Source: Candidatus Obscuribacter sp. | GTDB taxonomy: Bacteria > Cyanobacteriota > Vampirovibrionia > Obscuribacterales > Obscuribacteraceae | Assembly: GCA_021772135.1 (NCBI GenBank) | Contig: JADYXQ010000008.1 | Coordinates: 1 to 44,341, forward strand | Reading direction: 5' to 3' | DNA length: 44,341 nucleotides | Position numbers and translations under genes: made by a program | Notes under the pieces: generated by a model | Told to the model about the DNA's origin: nothing | What the model saw: only the letters and a program-made list of their open reading frames with translations | The model's database searches: none | Shown: piece by piece, positions 33,819 to 42,317 of the stretch | Layout of the letters: each line of letters opens with the position of its first letter | Numbering within the stretch: position 1 is the stretch's first letter

Positions 33819-34700
33819 TTATTTAGCGACGGGTTGCTTTGCCGATTCTTCAGCAGCAGCAGGAGTGCCGGGGAAATCCTGTTCATCGATTTTTGGGAAA
33901 ATTTTCTTTCTATTTTTGAAAATCAGAATAGCGGCAATTGGAGTACCGATGGCAATACCGATTGTGGCTATCACAATTGCGCCAAGTACAGTGGCCAGGA
34001 GGGCTCGCATATCAGCTAGCTCTTTACGCACCTGCTCAAGCGGTGTAGCTACATTATGGAGGGGCTCAAGCAGCGCATGGAGCGGTGATTGCAAGGCCGA
34101 GAGGTCTTTACGCATGGCGCTCAGGTCGCCCCGTACGCCGGTCACTTGAGCACCGACGGTGGTGACGTGGCCGTCCATTGTGGTGAGGTGTTTGTCCATT
34201 GTTTTTAGACTTTTGTCCACACCATCCATCTTTTCATGCAGGCCGTTCATTGCCGGCTGCAAATCACTAATTGGTTTTTCCAACTTAACAATCTGTTTTT
34301 GCAATTGGCGACTGTTTTTCTCTAAACGAATAACCGGTGCCAGGGCGCGTTTTATCGGGTGAAAACCTTTAATAGGCGGTTCGTCTTGCTCAGCCGGATC
34401 GTTTGTGTTAGCAGGTTGCAGATCGCGATTGGCCTGCACCGCTTTGGCGTTCTTTGCTTCTTTAACAGTGGCATCACTTTTGGCAATGTTAGCTTTCACA
34501 GAAACGGTGGCACGGTCAGCCTCTTTCCCAACCGGAAGTTTTTCGGCCTTATCGGCTTTCTTATTTTCAATTTGAGTTCTAGCTGCCAGGTTCGGTCCTC
34601 CCTCGGGGGGTGCTACTTTGTCAGCGGCGAAAGCAGTTGTATTAAAACTGCATGCCAGCATTAAAGGTAAAACTCTCGGCAGGCGTATATTGAATAACAT
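33819..34700 (-). CDS. Exported coiled-coil protein with C-terminal membrane segment
   Basis: A 293-residue protein from the ATG at 34700 (GGAG at a spacing of 6). Signal peptide ending near FAADK, a Lys/Ala-rich stretch, then a long coiled coil with repeated heptads (DKSLKTMDKHLTTMDGHV). A hydrophobic segment (LATVLGAIVIATIGIAIG) and a charged tail follow. The layout recalls Laf/apolipoprotein-like tethers, but no family is certain. It starts 49 bases after the stop of the 105-residue gene upstream. Confidence 0.65.
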   Translation of the reverse strand: MLFNIRLPRVLPLMLACSFNTTAFAADKVAPPEGGPNLAARTQIENKKADKAEKLPVGKEADRATVSVKANIAKSDATVKEAKNAKAVQANRDLQPANTNDPAEQDEPPIKGFHPIKRALAPVIRLEKNSRQLQKQIVKLEKPISDLQPAMNGLHEKMDGVDKSLKTMDKHLTTMDGHVTTVGAQVTGVRGDLSAMRKDLSALQSPLHALLEPLHNVATPLEQVRKELADMRALLATVLGAIVIATIGIAIGTPIAAILIFKNRKKIFPKIDEQDFPGTPAAAEESAKQPVAK

Positions 34701-34749
34701 CGTTCGCTCCATAGTACGGTCTGCCGGTTGTTCAGCTCTGATAGCAAAC

Positions 34750-35067
34750 CTAAACAACCGCGCTTGTTAATTCGACCACTAACTCATTGCCCTTAACCTG
34801 ACAATACCCACCTTGAGCAGTGATGTATAAAGTCTTGGCTTGATCGTCCCATTCGCCCACTGACACTTCACCGTTTATAGATATTGAACCCTGCCAATTA
34901 GTGTGCGAAAAAACAAGTTCGCCAAGGAAAGCATCGTTGTCAGTGAAGGTGAATAGCGAAAGCTTTCCTTCCTCTCCAACGATGTCGCCCTTGATTGTGG
35001 GATCAGTAATAAATTCCACAATATTCGGGAGAAAATCTTCCATTTTTTGTGTAATGCGGTAAATCAT
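34750..35067 (-). CDS. Small hypothetical protein
   Basis: A 105-residue protein without signal peptide. Alternating hydrophobic strands (KLSLFTFTDNDAFLGELVF, SISINGEVSVGEWD) suggest a beta-rich fold. No family recognised. It is the first gene after promoter site 6 and probably co-transcribed with the coiled-coil and glycine-zipper genes. Confidence 0.6.
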   Translation of the reverse strand: MIYRITQKMEDFLPNIVEFITDPTIKGDIVGEEGKLSLFTFTDNDAFLGELVFSHTNWQGSISINGEVSVGEWDDQAKTLYITAQGGYCQVKGNELVVELTSAVV

Positions 35068-35126
35068 TCGTCTGCCTCAGTGGTGTACGGCCGCCCAAGT
35101 TTATAACCTTGCCTTACGCAAGAGTT

Positions 35127-35152
35127 GACTAAATAGTAGACTTTTTAGTTCC
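35127..35152 (-). promoter_or_regulatory. ECF-type promoter site 6
   Basis: On the minus strand GGAACT (35152-35147), 17 bases, GTC (35129-35127), 59 bases before the ATG at 35067. The bases around the -35 (AAATTGGAACTAAA) closely match those of site 7. Confidence 0.65.
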
Positions 35153-35182
35153 AATTTTTGGGCAAATGTTTAAAATCAGCAA

Positions 35183-36187
35183 CTAGGCGGCGTCTGGGAC
35201 GACACGCAGCGGAGCTACGCGGCTCAAAGCATGTTCAAGATCGGCAATCACTTCGTTCATCGTTTGATAGCGGTCTTCGGGCATTTTAGCCAGTGTTTTC
35301 AGTACGACTCTCTCGACTTCTTCTGAAACCGAGCCGGTTACTGCCCGCAGAGACTGGGGCTGCCGTGATATCTGATGGCGCATTAATAGCATTACGCTTT
35401 CAGCAGTGAAGACAGGGCGTCCGGTGAGCACGTAGAACATTACGCAGCCAAGCGAATAAATGTCTGTGCGATAATCAAGCGCTTGCCCCATGCACTGTTC
35501 AGGGCTCATGTAAAGTGGGCTACCCACTACCTGACCGCCGTCGGTCAAGCCATTTTGGTCCTCGAAAGGGCTATCTGTGCCCAGTTGTTTAGCAATGCCA
35601 AAATCGACCAATTTGACGACGTTGCGTTGATAGGGAAGGTTAATGAGCATGATATTGCTCAGTTTTACGTCTCTATGGATGATATTTTTTTCGTGGGCAT
35701 GGGCCAGAGCCGATGCAACCTGAACAAAAATAGGCAGAGCATCTTGCATGGCCATGGGGCCAGATTCAACTAGAGTATTGATACTCTGACCTTCGATGAA
35801 ATCCATAATCATGTAGGGACGGCCGTCACTGAGCACACCAAAATCGTCCACTGAAATAATATTGCGGTGAGATAGGCGGCTGGTCAATTGCGCTTCCATC
35901 TGAAAGCGGCGCACAGGCTCGAGCTCGCCAACCAGCGACTTGTGCAGCACTTTGACTGCCACCACTTCACCATATTCGTCAATGGCTTTATAAACTGAGC
36001 CCATGGCTCCACGACCGACTTGTTCTATTAATTGATAACCTTGAGCAAGAGTTGTCCCTATTAATGGATCGCTTATCAGTACTAAAGGTGTGCCATCATT
36101 AGGGCATTTCCTGGTTGTGCCGACAAACACAAGTTGACACACAAGGCACATACGTTTGTCGCTTTGCAAATCTTTTACAGCCATCAT
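35183..36187 (-). CDS. Cytosolic Ser/Thr protein kinase with N-terminal zinc ribbon
   Basis: A 334-residue protein starting at 36187 or one codon later (GAGGG at a spacing of 7). Ribbon MCLVC then KCPNDGTPL (residues 13-35), then a kinase domain with glycine loop GRGAMGS (58-64), Lys79 in VAVKV, HRDVKLSN with Asp173 and DFG at 195-197. All catalytic residues are present. Unlike the 1.3-kb kinase it has no membrane segment. The frame extends upstream to 36361 but would overlap the zinc-ribbon gene. Promoter site 7 places it in the stress regulon. Confidence 0.92.
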   Translation of the reverse strand: MMAVKDLQSDKRMCLVCQLVFVGTTRKCPNDGTPLVLISDPLIGTTLAQGYQLIEQVGRGAMGSVYKAIDEYGEVVAVKVLHKSLVGELEPVRRFQMEAQLTSRLSHRNIISVDDFGVLSDGRPYMIMDFIEGQSINTLVESGPMAMQDALPIFVQVASALAHAHEKNIIHRDVKLSNIMLINLPYQRNVVKLVDFGIAKQLGTDSPFEDQNGLTDGGQVVGSPLYMSPEQCMGQALDYRTDIYSLGCVMFYVLTGRPVFTAESVMLLMRHQISRQPQSLRAVTGSVSEEVERVVLKTLAKMPEDRYQTMNEVIADLEHALSRVAPLRVVPDAA

Positions 36188-36217
36188 ATGACAACCCTCT
36201 AAACTCTTGCGGTTTGA

Positions 36218-36242
36218 GACTTGGGGTCGTCTATTTAGTTCC
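36218..36242 (-). promoter_or_regulatory. ECF-type promoter site 7
   Basis: On the minus strand GGAACT (36242-36237), 16 bases, GTC (36220-36218), 30 bases before the kinase start. Confidence 0.7.
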
Positions 36243-36251
36243 AAATTTTTT

Positions 36252-36545
36252 CTACACTGCCAAAGTTTCTGCGCGCTTGGTGCGGAAGCACTGATTACAA
36301 TAGACGGGCTTGCCGTTTTTCGGAATGAATGGCACAACAGTACGGGCTCCGCAATCAGCACACTGCACAGCTGAGGTATTCTCAGTGGTTCCGGCCACTC
36401 TCTGAACTCTCGAGACCAGGCGGCAGTTGTGACAGCGCTTGGGTGAATTAGTCAGGCCGCAAGCATGAAAGAACTCCTGCTCTTCAACGGTGAAGACGAA
36501 GCGTTTGAAGCATGACCGGCAGTTAACTGAAATATCACCTGGCAT
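36252..36545 (-). CDS. Zinc-ribbon protein with multiple CxxC motifs
   Basis: A 97-residue protein. CRSC, CHNC (with an FFHACGL context), CADC and CNQC give four CxxC pairs, enough for two zinc sites. FTVEEQEFFHACGL resembles the probable zinc-binding domain found in small bacterial proteins. It probably binds nucleic acid or protein; function not established. No promoter of the ECF type is visible before it, so it may be read through from the BON gene 96 bases upstream. Confidence 0.75.
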   Translation of the reverse strand: MPGDISVNCRSCFKRFVFTVEEQEFFHACGLTNSPKRCHNCRLVSRVQRVAGTTENTSAVQCADCGARTVVPFIPKNGKPVYCNQCFRTKRAETLAV

Positions 36546-36641
36546 AAAATCGTAACCTCATACTCACTAACACACAGATCCGCTCATACCCTGACGCCTT
36601 GCCGGCGCCACCGCCGCGATGGGCAGTGGCACCACTTATGT

Positions 36642-37061
36642 CTAGTTATTCTTTTTGACTTCCAGCTGATTGGTGTAGCTGGCCACGCTGCCGCAACTTT
36701 TCACAAGGTCTTCAATCAGCTTTTTCTCGCTCTCGCTTTCAACCGGACCGCGCAAAGTAACTTTTCCCTTCTGGGTGATGATTTTTACGTTTTGAGCGTC
36801 GACTGAAAGGCCTTTTGCTTCCATAATCGACCGTCTCAATTCGCGAGTAATTTCTACGTCTTTTTTCTGATTAGACTGATTTTGAGCGGTCGGTTTGCCC
36901 AGCTTTTTATCACGTGTATTTTTCGATGTATTGTCTGGTGCTTTTTGCTGCGATTCTTCAAATTTTTGTTCGCTTTTAACCGTTTCTTCGGCCAGAGCAG
37001 CCGAACCCGTCGCAAAGCTGCCGGCAAGCACAGCCAGAGCCAATAAACTTATCTTTTCCAT
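36642..37061 (-). CDS. Exported BON-domain protein
   Basis: A 139-residue protein from the ATG at 37061 (AGGAG at a spacing of 7). Signal peptide ending near AALAEE, a charged Gln/Lys linker, then one BON domain (about residues 75-136): ITRELRRSIMEAKGLSVDA, VKIITQKGKVTLRGPVES and EKKLIEDLVKSCG. BON domains bind phospholipid or envelope surfaces and are common in osmotic-shock proteins such as OsmY. It follows the hemerythrin-like gene by 16 bases and shares its promoter site 8. Confidence 0.88.
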   Translation of the reverse strand: MEKISLLALAVLAGSFATGSAALAEETVKSEQKFEESQQKAPDNTSKNTRDKKLGKPTAQNQSNQKKDVEITRELRRSIMEAKGLSVDAQNVKIITQKGKVTLRGPVESESEKKLIEDLVKSCGSVASYTNQLEVKKNN

Positions 37062-37077
37062 TACTCTACTCCTTTTT

Positions 37078-37569
37078 TTAAACCAATTGAGCTTTCTGTT
37101 CAGCCTTGAATTTTTCAATGTGACCGCTCAATTTTTCAAAGTTATTTCCTGATTTTTCCATTTGAGGAATCAATGTTTTCTCTTCTTCCGAAAAATGTTT
37201 CTCTACTACAGTTTTCAATTCTTTGACTGTGGCATCATATTTCTCAGCGTCGACGTCAGCGGTCAATCTTTGTAGTTGATCGAGCAGCAGCTTGGCCTGG
37301 TGATGGTTCTCTTCACCCTGACAAGGTTCCTTTTCTTCAGCACATGTGCCGTTCGCCTTCATGGCCGGATAGACAACATCGGTCTCGAGGCTGCAATAGA
37401 GTGACAGTGCCAGCGAAATGGCGCCCACTACATCTTCTTTGCTTTTGAAATCTTTGGCCTGATCATAATTATCAAACAGTTTTCTAACTGCTTTCTGTTC
37501 GCCTTTCAAGAGTTCAACAGCACCTGAACACGATTGGCTGCCAGAGCTCGAACAATCCATATTACCCAT
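37078..37569 (-). CDS. Hemerythrin-like (HHE) protein with missing N-terminal ligands
   Basis: A 163-residue protein from the ATG at 37569 (AGGAGG at a spacing of 8). The helical pattern is that of the HHE family, but LKGEQKAVRKLF has EQ where DH is expected, and YCSLETDVVYP lacks the His of HxxxEE. The later ligands remain (ENHHQAKLLLDQL, EKHFSEEEKTLIP). An N-terminal Ser/Cys-rich segment (MDCSSSGSQSCSG) is unusual. The di-iron site would be incomplete, so it may bind one metal or act as a scaffold. First gene after promoter site 8. Confidence 0.75.
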   Translation of the reverse strand: MGNMDCSSSGSQSCSGAVELLKGEQKAVRKLFDNYDQAKDFKSKEDVVGAISLALSLYCSLETDVVYPAMKANGTCAEEKEPCQGEENHHQAKLLLDQLQRLTADVDAEKYDATVKELKTVVEKHFSEEEKTLIPQMEKSGNNFEKLSGHIEKFKAEQKAQLV

Positions 37570-37627
37570 AAAACGTTCCTCCTTCACTGACTCAATTCCG
37601 TTCGGGAGATTGAGCACGAGCTCGAAC

Positions 37628-37652
37628 GACTATGCTACGAGCGAATAGTTCC
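37628..37652 (-). promoter_or_regulatory. ECF-type promoter site 8
   Basis: On the minus strand GGAACT (37652-37647), 16 bases, GTC (37630-37628), 58 bases before the hemerythrin-like ATG. Confidence 0.72.
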
Positions 37653-37741
37653 TGTTCTGCTTCAATTGTAGAGGTTAAAAAATCAACCCTTTCACTGTAG
37701 CCGGTTTACAGCCGCAAAAACCCTTAATAAGGTAGCGAAAG

Positions 37742-37766
37742 GGAACCAGACGGCCCATTCGCCGTC
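37742..37766 (+). promoter_or_regulatory. ECF-type promoter site 9
   Basis: GGAACC, 16 bases, GTC (CCGTC context), 61 bases before the ATG at 37828. Divergent from site 8 in the same 222-base intergenic region. Confidence 0.72.
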
Positions 37767-37827
37767 ACTGTCTGCGAATCATCTAAGAGTCATGTGGCAA
37801 TCAACGGCAGCTGCACCTGAGGTGTTG

Positions 37828-38271
37828 ATGGAATCTGGCAATCAAAATTCAGTGGATGAACTAAACCACCTTTTAAAGACCGAGTGGTCCGCCATTAAAG
37901 TCTACAAACGGGCAGTGTCATCGGCTCCAGATCAGTATATCAAGCAAGAATTGATCAGTGCGCGGCAGAGTCATAAAAAGCGGGCGGAAATACTTGAAGC
38001 CAGGGTGTACGAATTAGGCGGTGAGCCCGATCATGGCAGCTCACATTTTGATACCATCGGCCAGATAATCGAAACCGTCTCTTCCACCGTTGGGGAAAAA
38101 GTTGCTATTCTCGCCCTTGAAGAAGAAGAAATCAGGAGTGTGCAAGACTATTTGAGACGCCTGCCAAATCTTGATGAAAAATCCCGCCAACTAGTGGTAC
38201 AAACATTGTTGCCCGAACAGAAAAAAACTAAATCGTTGCTTACTGCCTTGAGAAAAAGAACAGCATGTTAG
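37828..38271 (+). CDS. Second DUF2383-type four-helix protein
   Basis: A 147-residue protein from the ATG at 37828 (GAGGTG at a spacing of 3-5); an in-frame ATG at 37792 is also possible. Helix blocks LLKTEWSAIKVYKRAV, HKKRAEILEARVYELGG and ILALEEEEIRSVQDYL parallel the protein at 28.4 kb. Glu and His residues placed as in ferritin-like bundles could bind metal. The stop overlaps the start of the debranching-enzyme gene (ATGTTAG), so the two are translationally coupled in an operon with the GT4 gene, an unexpected pairing with glycogen metabolism. Confidence 0.78.
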   Translation: MESGNQNSVDELNHLLKTEWSAIKVYKRAVSSAPDQYIKQELISARQSHKKRAEILEARVYELGGEPDHGSSHFDTIGQIIETVSSTVGEKVAILALEEEEIRSVQDYLRRLPNLDEKSRQLVVQTLLPEQKKTKSLLTALRKRTAC

Positions 38272-40463
38272 AAGAAAATAGCATCTCTCCCGACGCCATT
38301 GAATACGTAGTTGACGAGCGGCCGCTTTGCTCCGGTATGCAATTTGTCCTCACCGACCCGGCGCATCCACGTCTAATTTTAAAACGCGGCAGCCATTTTT
38401 TAGTGTTGGATCAAACCGGCATTATTCCCGGATGCAATACTCTGGGTTATGGCTATTACCGTTATGACACCAGGCACATCAGTCGCTGGGAATTAACTCT
38501 GGATGATGTGCCACCGTCACTTTTGGCGGCATCTGTCGACGACGGTTACGCCGGCAGCTTCCTTTATACCAATACAGAAACCGCATCCCTACCGCAGCAA
38601 ACACTGATGATTCAGCGCGATATCGTACTCAGCGATTTGCTATGGGAAAATTTTACTATCCATAATTATCACAATCAGATAGCCAAGTTTGACCTGAAAT
38701 TTACTTTTCAGTCTGACTTTGCCGACATGTTTGAAGTGAGGGGCTTAAACCGCCCTGAGCGAGGCAAACATATGCTTCCACTGAAAGACAAGCAAGGCAA
38801 AAGTCTGTTTCTTGCATATCGTGGCGTGGACAACATTTTAGTTGAAACCGAAATCAAATTTGTGGGCCTGGTGCCGAACGTTTTAAACGCCAGTGACGGC
38901 GAAGCTATCTTCAATATTGAACTGGCACCACATCAAGTAATTGACATGCAATTTTGCATCTCATCGCGATGGGAAGGGAAAGTGCCGGATCTGGTGCACA
39001 ACCACAATTCATACTGGGCTGCTCGCAACGCCGCTGATAGTGAGTTTAAATCGTGGAGCGACAACGGCTGTCAAATCCTTACCGCCGATAAACTGCTTGA
39101 TTTAACCATCAGTGGTGCCATGCGAGATTTATATATTCTGCGCCAGCCAACCCCTAGAGGCATTGGCATGGCCGCTGGTGTGCCGTGGTACAGCACACTT
39201 TTTGGTCGAGATAGTGCCATCACCGCCTGGCAAGTTTTGCCTTTCATTCCCCAGATTGGCAAAGAATGCGTGGACGTTTTAGCTGCTTATCAGGGCAAAA
39301 AAGACAATGATTTCACCGAAGAAAACCCCGGTCGAATCATTCACGAATTGAGACTGGGTGAGCTGGCGCGCTCAATGCAAATTCCTCATTCTCCCTATTA
39401 CGGCAGTATCGATTCGACCCAATTGTGGTTATATTTGTTGTGCCAGTATGTTGATTGGTCGGGCGATATTGAGACGGTGGAGAGGTTGTGGCCCAATGTC
39501 GAAAGTGCTCTAAATTGGCTGGAAGGCAACCTCGACAGCGGCTATCTGGCCTATCAATGTCGCTCGCCACAAGGATTGCCCAATCAAGGTTGGAAAGATT
39601 CGAATGATTGTGTCATGTATGACAGCGGAGTTTTAGCCAAAGGCCCTATTGCTCTGTGCGAACCGCAAGGTTATCTTTACACCTGTTGGCTGGAAATAGC
39701 TCGATTAGCCGATAGTATGGGCAAATTTGATCTGGCCCGTCATCTTTCTTTTCTGGCCGGCCAGCTGAAGCAACGTTTTCAAAACGATTTCTGGATGGAA
39801 AACGATCAGTTCGTTGCTCTCGGTTTAGACGGTGACGGCAGGCAAATCAATGTAATTTCGTCTAACCCCGGCCATCTACTCTTTACCGGCATTCTCGATA
39901 AACAAAAAGCCGAACTGGTGGCCAGTCGCTTACTATCGCCGGAGCTATATTCCGGTTGGGGTGTGCGCACTTTGTCTAATCAAGCCAAAGCTTACAACCC
40001 GATGAGTTATCACAACGGCACGGTCTGGCCCCACGACAATGCCATCATTGCTCAAGGCATGCGCAAAATTGGTCGCGTGGACGGAGTGCATCAAATCTTG
40101 CAAAGTCTATTACAAGTAACCAAGGCCGAACCTGAATTTCGATTGCCCGAGCTAATTTGCGGCTTCGAACGCCATCAAGCAGACAAGCCAATTGATTATC
40201 CGGTGGCCTGTTCACCTCAAGCCTGGGCGTCTGGTACAATCTTCCAACTCCTCACTGCCTGCCTCAATTTGCAAGCGGATGCAGCCAATAAAACCTTGCG
40301 AATTGTCGATCCGCAATTGCCTTCGTGGCTACCTGAAGTTTCTATCAAAGGTTTGAAAGTGGGCGCCGCCTCACTGGACCTCGGCTTCACCCATATCGGC
40401 GGCATGACCGCTTGCCGAGTGATCAATAAAAGCGGCACTGTAAAAGTGATTATGGAGTCATAG
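38265..40463 (+). CDS. Glycogen debranching enzyme (amylo-alpha-1,6-glucosidase family)
   Basis: A 732-residue protein. The N-terminal beta-sandwich has GYGYYRYDTRHISRWEL, as in bacterial GDE N-domains. The C-terminal (alpha/alpha)6 catalytic part has GVPWYSTLFGRDSAITAWQ, GWKDSNDCVMY, GWGVRTLS and YHNGTVWPHDNAIIAQG. These fit the GDE-C family that removes alpha-1,6-linked glucose from glycogen or amylopectin. It lies between a four-helix stress protein and a GT4 enzyme in one operon under promoter site 9, suggesting stress-linked mobilisation of glycogen or trimming of a stress glucan. Confidence 0.93.
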   Translation: MLEENSISPDAIEYVVDERPLCSGMQFVLTDPAHPRLILKRGSHFLVLDQTGIIPGCNTLGYGYYRYDTRHISRWELTLDDVPPSLLAASVDDGYAGSFLYTNTETASLPQQTLMIQRDIVLSDLLWENFTIHNYHNQIAKFDLKFTFQSDFADMFEVRGLNRPERGKHMLPLKDKQGKSLFLAYRGVDNILVETEIKFVGLVPNVLNASDGEAIFNIELAPHQVIDMQFCISSRWEGKVPDLVHNHNSYWAARNAADSEFKSWSDNGCQILTADKLLDLTISGAMRDLYILRQPTPRGIGMAAGVPWYSTLFGRDSAITAWQVLPFIPQIGKECVDVLAAYQGKKDNDFTEENPGRIIHELRLGELARSMQIPHSPYYGSIDSTQLWLYLLCQYVDWSGDIETVERLWPNVESALNWLEGNLDSGYLAYQCRSPQGLPNQGWKDSNDCVMYDSGVLAKGPIALCEPQGYLYTCWLEIARLADSMGKFDLARHLSFLAGQLKQRFQNDFWMENDQFVALGLDGDGRQINVISSNPGHLLFTGILDKQKAELVASRLLSPELYSGWGVRTLSNQAKAYNPMSYHNGTVWPHDNAIIAQGMRKIGRVDGVHQILQSLLQVTKAEPEFRLPELICGFERHQADKPIDYPVACSPQAWASGTIFQLLTACLNLQADAANKTLRIVDPQLPSWLPEVSIKGLKVGAASLDLGFTHIGGMTACRVINKSGTVKVIMES

Positions 40464-40465
40464 CA

Positions 40466-41509
40466 ATGAGAATAGCGCAACTCGCTACCAACGTCGAATG
40501 CGTACCGCCAGTAGGTTATGGTGGCACCGAACTGATCGTGCACTATCTGACTGAAGGTCTCGCTCAAGCAGGTCATGATGTTACTTTGTTTGCCACCGGC
40601 GATTCTCAAACCAGTGCTCGTCTGGTGTCTGTCGCGGCCAAGGCCCTGCGCACCAATGATCAATATCGCACCACACAGTGGCAAGCTTTTGACATTCAAA
40701 TGATGATGAAAGTTAGAGAGATGGCATTAGAGTTTGATTTGATTCATAACCATATGGGCTATCAGGCTCTGCCCTATTTGGCCGATCTCGATTGCGCTGT
40801 AGTGACAACTTTGCATAATGGCATCAAATCTTATTGCGCGCCAATATTTAAAGCTTACAGCCAGCTGCCTTATGTTTCAATCAGCAATGCCTACCGGCGC
40901 TTTAATTACGGTGACCTGCTCAATTATGTTGCCACTATATATAATGGCATTGATGTAGATGCTTTTATGCCTGAAGAAAAAGAGCGCAAATATTTGCTCT
41001 TTCTCGGCCGAGTTTGTCGGGATAAAGGCACCAGAGACGCCATTGAAATTGCCGAGAAACTAAACTTGCCGCTTAAAATCGCCGGCAAAGTAGACGCACT
41101 AGATTTCGAATATTTCGATACTTTGATTAAGCCCCGGCTCAATCCGCCAATGATTGAATATATTGGCGAAGTAGGGCCAGAAGAAAAGCTGGCACTTTAC
41201 GCCGGTGCACTGGCTGTGGTTTATCCAATCAATTTCGAAGAACCTTTTGGTCTCGTGATGGCTGAAGCCCTTGCCACCAACACTCCACTGATGGCTTACG
41301 ACCGCGGCTCGGTCAAAGAACTTTTAACTGATGGAGAAACAGCAATTATCGGAAATAGCGTAAACGAACTGGTGCAGCGTTATCCGGAATTGCAAAAGTT
41401 CGATCGCAGCAAATGCAGAAAACAAGCTCTAAAGTTCAGCAATCAAGCAATGGTTGAAAATTACCTTGGCGTCTACGAAAAGTTGTTGAAGCCTTCAAAA
41501 GCCAGATAA
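40466..41509 (+). CDS. GT4-family glycosyltransferase
   Basis: A 347-residue protein with a two-Rossmann-domain (GT-B) fold. MRIAQLATNVECVPPVGYGG carries the N-terminal acceptor-side Gly-Gly loop; YLLFLGRVCRDKG begins the nucleotide-sugar domain and EEPFGLVMAEALA contains the ExxxxxxxE motif of retaining GT4 enzymes. The sugar donor and acceptor are unknown. It starts 2 bases after the debranching gene, so the pair probably acts on the same polysaccharide. A strong terminator follows. Confidence 0.92.
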   Translation: MRIAQLATNVECVPPVGYGGTELIVHYLTEGLAQAGHDVTLFATGDSQTSARLVSVAAKALRTNDQYRTTQWQAFDIQMMMKVREMALEFDLIHNHMGYQALPYLADLDCAVVTTLHNGIKSYCAPIFKAYSQLPYVSISNAYRRFNYGDLLNYVATIYNGIDVDAFMPEEKERKYLLFLGRVCRDKGTRDAIEIAEKLNLPLKIAGKVDALDFEYFDTLIKPRLNPPMIEYIGEVGPEEKLALYAGALAVVYPINFEEPFGLVMAEALATNTPLMAYDRGSVKELLTDGETAIIGNSVNELVQRYPELQKFDRSKCRKQALKFSNQAMVENYLGVYEKLLKPSKAR

Positions 41510-41534
41510 TCTCGGCCTGCAAATATATTTGACG

Positions 41535-41563
41535 AAAAAAGAGGCATCTACTTCCTCTTTTTT
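41535..41563. terminator. Bidirectional Rho-independent terminator
   Basis: AAAAAAGAGG (41535-41544) pairs perfectly with CCTCTTTTTT (41554-41563) around a 9-base loop. U-tracts result in both directions, so it can end both the GT4 operon (+) and the zinc-ribbon gene (-). Confidence 0.88.
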
Positions 41564-41583
41564 ATTGTCTGTATTCGGTTAGA

Positions 41584-41787
41584 TTAGCCGCCGGGAAAGT
41601 CGTCATCAGTATAGAGCTGACTTTCTTCTGGATTATCTTTCATTGAAATTACTACCAGATCACTTTTGTTGGCGTTCTGGCAATTGGGACAAATAAGTGC
41701 TCCCTGCTCAAATTTAAATTGTTTGCTGCACTTATTGCAAGAATACGTGGCCGCTTCCGCCGGCTTATTGGGCATTTTAGCTTTCAT
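41584..41787 (-). CDS. Small zinc-ribbon protein
   Basis: A 67-residue protein. CNKC and CPNC give one Cys4 zinc site (residues 17-36), followed by an acidic tail (EESQLYTDDDF). Function unknown; probably a nucleic-acid- or protein-binding ribbon. It lies 22 bases after the hemerythrin-like gene and shares promoter site 10. Confidence 0.72.
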   Translation of the reverse strand: MKAKMPNKPAEAATYSCNKCSKQFKFEQGALICPNCQNANKSDLVVISMKDNPEESQLYTDDDFPGG

Positions 41788-41809
41788 ATTGACTCCTTAA
41801 AAATGACAG

Positions 41810-42241
41810 TTAGCTGAGGACCATATTTTCGAACTGCGAGTTGACGTTCTCTTTATCTTTTGCCGACAGGCCATCCGCCAGAGCGGGATAATATTCATCG
41901 AGGCAGAAACGCAGATGCTCGTTCATTTTCACTGCCAAATTTTTCAAGGCATTGAGATAGCCGGGTTCATCAATGTGAATCATGATAATGCTGTCAATAG
42001 CTTCTTTCATGTCTTTGATCTGCGCCTCGGCTTTTTCGCTCAAAGGCACAACCACTTCGCTGTCATTTATATTGTTGACAATCATTCTTTCTTTTTCAAA
42101 GTGCGCTTCCAGTGAAGCAAAAGCTTTTTTGGATTCTTCGAATAAACGGTCTTGCGGCCACTGAGCAAACTCAGCTACCGTCTCGTTGAGACGATGGGCA
42201 ATCGCTTCGCCGTCATCTTTCAAATACTTAAATACGTCCAT
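41810..42241 (-). CDS. Second hemerythrin-like helical protein
   Basis: A 143-residue protein from the ATG at 42241 (GGAG at a spacing of 8). FKYLKDDGEAIAHRL starts like an HHE domain, but Gly stands at the first His of the DH pair. LEAHFEKERMIV, IIMIHIDEPGYL and MNEHLRFCLDEYYPAL follow the family's helix pattern with several possible ligands kept. It may bind metal in an altered site. Divergent from the FAD-Rieske gene across the shared palindromic promoter pair. Confidence 0.68.
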   Translation of the reverse strand: MDVFKYLKDDGEAIAHRLNETVAEFAQWPQDRLFEESKKAFASLEAHFEKERMIVNNINDSEVVVPLSEKAEAQIKDMKEAIDSIIMIHIDEPGYLNALKNLAVKMNEHLRFCLDEYYPALADGLSAKDKENVNSQFENMVLS

Positions 42242-42281
42242 TTCCGTCTCTCCACGTCTCCGGCTACATTGTCTCAATCTC

Positions 42282-42306
42282 GACGGTAAGCAAGAACTTT
42301 AGTTCC
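42282..42306 (-). promoter_or_regulatory. ECF-type promoter site 10
   Basis: On the minus strand GGAACT (42306-42301), 16 bases, GTC (42284-42282), 40 bases before the ATG at 42241. Its -35 is one arm of the palindrome 42301-42323. Confidence 0.75.
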
Positions 42307-42317
42307 ATTTGCCGAAT

